Positions 57,643-64,000 of a stretch of DNA of 64,000 nucleotides are shown piece after piece. The translations under genes and the position numbers were made by a program. The notes below the pieces were generated by a model. It was not told the origin of the DNA. It did no database searches and saw only the letters and a list, made by a program, of their open reading frames with translations. Position 1 is the stretch's first letter. Each line of letters begins with the position of its first letter. This stretch comes from Siphonodentalium dalli (taxonomy: Eukaryota; Mollusca; Scaphopoda; Gadilida; Siphonodentaliidae), in the NCBI GenBank assembly GCA_032622095.1, contig CP136069.1, positions 161,563,043 through 161,627,042 on the forward strand. Direction: 5' to 3'.

Positions 57643-60600
57643 ATCTGGCGATTATAGCATTAAAAATGTTATAACATCTCCTACAAGAATATCACGCTCA
57701 TCGAGTACACTATTAGATCCAATTATTATCAGCAATTCGTTTCGTGTACTAGAAGCCGGTGTAATCAATCCTGGAGTCTCTGACCATTTGGGTGTATATG
57801 TGTCATTATCCTATGATTACTCAAATGTGACATCTTTTCGCAGAGTAGTGTGGAACTACTCCAGAGCAAATTTCGGAAGAGCCAACGAACTGCTCGGAAA
57901 CACAAACTGGGATGATCTCTTATCGGGTCTTGACATCGATTCAGCCACAATAATTTTCCAAAATAAATTTAATTCAATAATGCGAGAAACAGTCCCCCAA
58001 TCATCTGTTACGGTTCGACCTAAGGACAAAATCTGGTTTAATTCAGAAATCCGAAGAGAAATTCGCAAACGTGAAAGATTACGAACCAAAGCTCTAAGAA
58101 ACAATAACCCCGATACTTGGCAAAATTACAAGCATTCCAGAAACAAAGTAAATAATATGAAAAAGTACGCCAAATCCAAATTTGAAGAAAAATTGGAAGA
58201 CCGCGTGAAGGGATCTTCATCTCCTCGCGATTTCTGGCAACTAATAAATTACCTCCTTTGTAAAAAGAAAACAACGAATATTCCGCCCCTGTGCTGCTCC
58301 AGCGACAATATAAATACCGTAAATGTAAATGGAAGACTATACGCAACTGATGATCTAGATAAGGCCAACATACTGAACAAGAGCTTCATTTCAAATTCAT
58401 CGATACATGACTCAAATCACAGTTTACCTTTTTTAAATTCTCGTTGTAGCAATACTATGAACGACTTTGAGTCCACCGAAGACGAAATAATTTTAGCAAT
58501 TAAATCTCTAAAATTAAACAAGGCCAATGGCCACGATGGAATTAGTGCGAGAATGCTTCAAGCCACGGCTAAAAAAATTGCTTATCCTTTAAATTTACTC
58601 TTCCGAAAATCATTCGATACCACAAAATTTCCATCTATATGGAAAAAGGCAAATGTTGTTCCCATCTTTAAAAAAGACGACCCCGCTGATAGTAAGAACT
58701 ATCGCCACATCTCGCTTCTACCATGCATTGGAAAGATATTCGAAAAAGTTGTCTTAAAACAGATCAGGAAGTTCTTTAATGAAAATGAACTAATATACTC
58801 ACGCCAATCGGGTTTCATGCCAGGGCAAAGTACATCTCATCAACTCATAGATCTATATAATCACCTGAGCCAATCTCTCGACAATGGCTTATATACGTGT
58901 TCTACTTTCTGTGATATATCGAAGGCATTCGAGAGAGTTTGGCACAGTGGATTGGTACATAAACTGTCTAGTTATGGCGTGCGAGGGAAACCATTGAAAT
59001 GGATAGAAAATTATCTAAGAAACCGCCAGCAGCGCGTATTAGTAAACGACAGCTTTTCTGATTATGAGATCATCCCAGCGGGCGTCCCTCAAGGCTAAAT
59101 TTTAGGACCTTTTCTATTTTTAGTTTACATAAATGACCTACCTGACAACATCAGTTCCGTGACCAGAATGTACGCCTACGATACCTGTCTTACAAATAGC
59201 CACCACGATCTGAATGAGTTAGCATGGATTATGAATATGGACCTTGAAACCATAGCAACATGGTCAAAATATTGGCTGGTCAGCTTTAATCCCTCAAAAA
59301 CAATGGGCATGTCATATTCATTGATTGGCACCTCTGGTGATATCCCTAATTTAACTTTTAATAGTGACACAATATCATTTGTTGAGACACACAAACACCT
59401 TGGTCTTGAGCTCCAATCAAATATGTCGTGGAACAATCATATAAATGCAACTATAAAGAGAGTAGCATCCCGCTTATCACAACTTAGAAAATTTAAATTC
59501 CAACTCGACAGGAAGACATTAGAAAATATATATAAAACATATATACTGCCTCTATATGATTACTCGGATGTAGTCTGGTCATGCGCGCCAAAATATCAAT
59601 TGGATAAACTTGACCGATTACACATTGATGCAGCCAGAATTGTCAGCGGCCTCACGCGTTCAGTATCATATACAGACATTATGACAGAAGTCGGCTGGCC
59701 CTCGCTAAGAAAAAGGCGCGAACTTCATAAATTACAAACTATGTATAACATTGTAAATCAGAGGGCCCCTACTTACCTCACTAAAATAATACCACCCAGG
59801 ATAGCCGATATATCCGAGTATGAATTCAGAAACCCCGAAAATTTTTACACATACTTTAGCAATACCGAGCACTATAAAAAGTCATTTTTTCCCTCAACAA
59901 TAAAAGCGTGGAACGACATGCCTTCCGCAATAACAGAAGCTCCGACGATTTTCGATTTTAAAGAATATCTTAGAATAATTGATCCCACCGCTAGACCTCC
60001 AATATATTTCTATACAGGTCGTAGGAAATATAATGTATTGCACGCCAGACTAAGAAACTATTGTAGTGATCTTCAGTCTGACAAATTTCAGAATTATATT
60101 GCAGGAAGCCCACGTTGTACGTGCGGCAACCAGTGTGAAGATGCCTATCACTACTTCTTTATGTGTCCCCACTACCAGTCAGAACGAACTGAGATGTTTC
60201 ATATGCTACACAGAGAAGGAATTAAATTAACGCACATGAACAATCTACTTGCTGGCCTCCCGAATGCTCATAACAAACAAAATGTGAAATTATTCAAAAT
60301 AGTCCAGCATTTTATCGCGGAGACTAAACGTTTCTAGTTAAATTTCAAGATAAGAAATTAGTTTATCAATTATCACATGTTTTCCTTTCGCCTCACCATA
60401 GAATGCAACTCGGCGTTGGCACCCCCCCCCCCCCCCACCAATCACTCTCACTGACTCACTCTCATCCTTCCTCAATGATTCGTTACAATCTGCCATCATC
60501 ACCTTTCTCATTCACCACGTGCAGCTGTAAATAAGTTACTTATTGTGCCATTTTGTTAAACAAATTGTTTGTATCAATGTATACCGGAGAGGGGCTCATT

Positions 60601-60704
60601 AAGTTTTGTAACTTGTGCCCCAATCCATTTTGTATTATACTACAAATAAAATATGTTTAAAACAAAAACAAACAAAAAAAACAACAAAAAAAAAATCTGG
60701 CGAT
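57643..60704 (+). mobile_element. 5'-truncated CR1/Jockey-type LINE with 10-bp target duplication
   Basis: ATCTGGCGAT at 57643-57652 and 60695-60704 flanks about 3.04 kb that ends in an A-rich tail (60660-60694). The left end starts within the endonuclease domain, so the element is truncated as usual for LINEs. The 3' UTR (60338-60660) holds a C15 run and the tail signature shared with 6777-6950, 16755-16836 and 53229-53323. Confidence 0.9.
57653..60337 (+). pseudogene. LINE ORF2: end of endonuclease, reverse transcriptase, C-terminal Cys/His motif
   Basis: One frame over about 895 codons with a single TAA (59096-59098). Order: C-terminal end of an APE-type endonuclease (ITSPTRISRSSSTLLDPI, then VSDHLGVY); linker; reverse transcriptase with LKLNKANGHDGIS, WKKANVVPIFKK, FCDISKAFERVWH (motif A, catalytic Asp kept), GVPQG then the stop, ILGPFLFLVYINDL, and motif C reading YAYD instead of YADD; then FNPSKT, thumb-type sequence, AWNDMP, and a C-terminal CTCGNQCEDAYHYFFMCP knuckle-like motif. 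An ATG at 57629 lies in the flank, so it is not the original start. The stop replaces the usual Ser after GVPQG and the first Asp of the YADD pair is Tyr, so enzyme activity is not expected. Apart from these the frame is intact, which argues for a fairly young insertion. Confidence 0.92.
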
Positions 60705-61283
60705 CGTGATCGGCCTCTCGTTGCATTGGGCTTCTGGTAGAGTATAGCTTTCTATAACGAAATGCTTACGCCCGAATGTCTGGCAAATTTGCGAGTGCAC
60801 GAACGGACCATTATAGAGTAATATCAGAGCATATGTCAACCGTGGTCAATAATGTCCCAGTAGTGGTGAGAGACAATTTCGACAAAGGAAAATGGGTCAC
60901 TCCAAATACACACTTTTAGCATTGAATGGGGAATCTATTAAGAATATATAGTGACCTGAGACCACAGTTAATGCAGACAGCGAAGGCTTAAAGCGACTCC
61001 CAATATCAAGGATGCCGCTAGATAGTCTCATTTTGTGGATGTTCACCTTGAAATTCCTAACTTTACCTACCCCCTTTTCCCCCTCAACGTGCAGCCCATT
61101 CCAATTGTTCCGCTTGAGTTAGCACAGTTTGTTCCTGAATAAGCACCACTTATGCATGTTAGTGCTTAACGAAATATATATGTATTCATTGGGCTTGAAT
61201 ATGCTTTATTCTTCATTATAATATATGTGGGTATTATGTTTTATCCATCACCTTTGTCCTCTACTATATAGATAAAGGCTGCA
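60705..61283. other. Unassigned sequence
   Basis: No gene. Contains a lone ttaaagcgactcccaat near 60989, an end motif also seen at 6025-6344. Confidence 0.4.
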
Positions 61284-61295
61284 AAATAAACCATG

Positions 61296-61351
61296 GCTTT
61301 ATTTTAGCACGTGGTAAAATAGCTTTATTTTAACACGTGCTAAAATAAAGC
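61296..61351. repeat. Short palindrome with CACGTG arms
   Basis: gctttattttagcacgtg and its exact reverse complement cacgtgctaaaataaagc, 20 bp apart. Each arm contains CACGTG. Confidence 0.7.
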
Positions 61352-61522
61352 AAGAACGGCTACAGCTATCATAATAAAGTCACATACTCAGAACTTCAAC
61401 CGAAAAACTTGCAATCGATTTTAATTGTTTCCTAAAGACTCCCCATTAATTTCTTGATCCCATTTAAACAAATTTAATAGACGTTAACTACTTTTAAACT
61501 TTGGCGATGGATAAAAATAATA

Positions 61523-61657
61523 CCCATAAAGTTTGACGAGATACTAGGTTTATTTCGCTCGTATGAATCAGCAAATGGGGAACCTCGCTGAAGCTCGGCC
61601 CCCATTTGCTGAATCATACTCGCGAAAATAAACCTTATATCTCGTCAAATTATATGG
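61523..61657. mobile_element. Foldback MITE of about 135 bp
   Basis: Arms: ccataaagtttgacgagata...aatcagcaaatgggg and ccccatttgctgaatcatac...tatctcgtcaaattatatgg pair around a short loop (aacctcgctgaagctcgg). Flanks do not give a clear target duplication. Confidence 0.75.
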
Positions 61658-63291
61658 ATATTCTATATATATTATGCAGATGAAAATTGTACTCAACATT
61701 ATGATACAAATAAACCTCCTCTCAAAGAGCCACGATGATAAGCTATTTGGTGATTGGGTTGTGTGAAATTATTAATTATTCTAGCTGTTCTTGGTACCGA
61801 AATGGACAAAACAGAAAATAATAATTTCAACCTCTCAAATGTATTAAAATCTATTGTTTTTGTCATCTCTATTCTATATGCAATGAAGATGATATGTGAA
61901 CAGCAAGATTTTTCATCAGATAGATCCAGAGAAATTATATGTTGGCAATCTCTTGCAATTTTTGGCAGGATTTAGGTCAAACGTGCTTCTCCCCTAAACA
62001 GAGAATTCTTAAATTTAAATATATAACCATATGTCCAGCAAACGTGAACATGTTTTCTCTACTCTTAGTAAATCCGCTGATATTGCGAATATTTGGAAAG
62101 CCGACTTTTCATTCGAGCCTGTAACCAATCACCATGTCTTTCGTTGTATATGTTGGTGAAATATAAGAGATTATCTTCTTTTTTTCATCGCATTCAATCT
62201 CTATTATATTAGCAGATATGCAGAAATCATCGAAAATATCGGGGGTACTTATTTCTTCTAGATGTTTGTATCAAGGGAATAGTGAACGTTTGTTTTTATA
62301 GAGATAGAGCATTTATTGACAATATATGAATTTCAACATCGATCGAGGACATGTGGCACAACTCTTTATATTCTTATCAGCAGATTGGCTCAGTAGGTAA
62401 AGTTCATAGTGCATTATAGACAAACAACAGTTGCTTCTAATCCCAATCAGAGCATTTGTTATGTGTTCATGGAGTCATAATGCACAATATATCAACTTGA
62501 TCGAATGAGTCATCGGAGGCCCGTTGTCTAATAAAGGACCACAGGTCCCTGACACAAAATTAGACATAACACTGAATCATTTAATATAATTTGGTTTCTA
62601 TGAAATATTACAAGAAATGCAGATTATTAAATATGTATACAACGTTCGTGTTGTCCTCGAGCGATTCGAAAATAAAATGATTACACAAAATATCAATACA
62701 CACCACTGATAATAATACATGAAGGATAATACACATATACATGAAGTTGATGCTCAAACTCTGCTTTCCAAGTTGACTGGTTTACCGTTTACCATGCAGA
62801 GTAATTTTACAGGTGTATCAGCGAGTACTCTATTTCACAATGACAACATTGTACGTAACTGCATGCATGATGTGTTTTCTGTGTCCTGTTGTGAGATAAG
62901 AAATATTAATTTTTTTATTTGGTCAGCGGAAAACAGTTGCATCCGGTCTCATACTCTAAAGTTAACAGAATGGGCAAGAATATTGTTAAAAAATAAGTCA
63001 GCTAAGTCAAACAGAGTTTAACACCTTATGTACTCACACGCGTGACTCGCGCAGCCACAAATCTAAAATGTTAAAGCTTTTGAAAGTCTACCTCGGTATT
63101 ACCTTGGTAAATTTACCATAATACCCCTGTAATATCAAGGTGAATTACTCTGGTAGAATTACCACATGTGTGCATATAATATGGTGACCATTCACTTGAT
63201 GAATTTTAGAAGAGTACAATTACCTGGTTCCAATCACCATGATAAAATATAAGAGTGTTTCACCATGGTTGTATATCAGAATGTTTATAAG
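61658..63291. other. Unassigned sequence with a degenerate SINE head
   Basis: At 62381-62465, gattggctcagtaggtaaag followed by gcttctaatcccaatcagag resembles the A-box/B-box of a tRNA-headed SINE. A 100-codon frame at 62719-63021 (+) has no recognised domain. Nothing else supported. Confidence 0.4.
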
Positions 63292-63418
63292 GGTGTAAGC
63301 CAGTGAATTCTCTTACATATGCAAGGCTCCCTATGGGTGACTCGCATATGTATAATAAAATGCACGGGATCTTTAATGGTGCATGCACCATGAGCAGCTC
63401 CCGTCATGAAATGATTAA
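63292..63418. mobile_element. TTAA-type MITE, family E, partial copy
   Basis: One hairpin (gaattctcttacatatgcaa against gactcgcatatgtat) and the end gagcagctcccgtcatgaaa to gattaa match the ends of 19460-19720 in reverse. The other end is missing. Confidence 0.65.
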
Positions 63419-63851
63419 TAACAGATGCGATATATAAAGCTTAATGTTCACCCCACAGGGAGCTTCACGTAGATGGAATCATTCACTACGAGTGTCGTCC
63501 GCTGTGGGTCCATGTGGGGCTCTCTAAATGGTTTAAATACCACGAAAAGAAAACATTGAATTTATTCTTTAACTCTCGAAACACCTTAACTATTTCAAGG
63601 TTGCACACACTGGTATCATAACCATTTCTTTACTAAATGTATTCTCCCTCCAGTTATAACAGTATATACACTAGATTAGTATATTATTGTGGTGGTAATT
63701 GGTAAACGTTCAGAAAATAAGTTCAACAAATTAACGTTGTTGAACTTATGATATGAACATTTTCTAAGGGAACTGCCAACAAATATTGGGTATTTAGTAA
63801 AGAAATGGCTAAAACATAATAGTTTTTGTAAAATTAGCTTGGAATCCAGAT

Positions 63852-64000
63852 AAAGCCTGAGTTTAGTGTGCCTGTCATTTGCAGAATGAGGTCGCGGCTA
63901 GCTTCACTAAATTCTTCCTCTGGGGACCTCATTCTGCTTAGGCCTCATCTTCTCTGGAACGTTTCTTTGTTATCAAATGTCTATAGAAACTTCTTCACAT
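63852..64000. mobile_element. Foldback MITE, family C, copy 3, cut by window end
   Basis: aagcctgagtttagtgtgcc, tgtcatttgcagaatgaggt and ctctggggacctcattctgc match 8222-8636 and 17893-18198. It continues beyond the window. Confidence 0.75.

Noticed and set aside
57629-57652. ATG at 57629 as the start of the LINE protein
   Set aside because: It lies upstream of or within the target duplication, so it belongs to the flank; the element is 5'-truncated.

Overview
This is a low-GC animal nuclear genome window, most likely from a marine lophotrochozoan such as a mollusc. The evidence is one spliced metazoan gene (LMO4), CR1/Jockey-type LINE remains, tRNA-headed SINEs and very many short foldback DNA elements. 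The organism call is an inference; no species-level marker was seen. There are no bacterial operons, no rRNA, no CRISPR and no free-standing tRNA gene.

One conserved host gene is clear: LMO4, a LIM-only transcriptional adaptor on the minus strand. LIM1 with the start codon is at 23461-23702 and LIM2 with the stop at 5620-5860. They are joined across a 17.6-kb intron (5861-23460) with exact GT/AG ends and a split Arg codon. The 160-residue product ends in the family's Lys-Val-Cys terminus. A further acceptor at 23751-23752 suggests a non-coding 5' exon that I could not place.

Nearly everything else is repetitive. The LMO4 intron holds several TTAA-bounded and TA-bounded MITEs, a SINE split by a MITE with a 9-bp target duplication, LINE 3' tails, a three-copy 41-bp array with one perfect cAMP-response element (TGACGTCA) per unit, and about 1.2 kb of 19-bp/112-bp tandem repeats. 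From 24 to 45 kb there are tandem arrays, two adjacent MITEs sharing one TTAA, a decayed LINE (32.8-33.9 kb), a 445-bp palindrome built from a minisatellite (37.9-38.3 kb), a three-unit tandem array split by a hairpin-headed repeat (38.5-40.4 kb), and a 1.3-kb foldback element whose arms are 16-bp minisatellites of two alternating unit types (42.7-43.9 kb).

The most unusual block is 45973-49693. Perfect 34-bp inverted repeats, plus matching inner sub-terminal repeats, enclose a 319-residue Asn/His/Asp-rich frame (+) that overlaps tail-to-tail an antisense five-finger C2H2 zinc-finger gene remnant (-). I could not assign it to a known transposon superfamily. To its right are unassigned frames (one with an RWP-RK-like segment), a LINE 3' fragment, a PIF/Harbinger-type element with a HARBI1-like transposase stub (54664-56532), and a 5'-truncated CR1/Jockey-type LINE with 10-bp target duplications (57653-60694). 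Its reverse transcriptase has one stop codon and a mutated YADD box.
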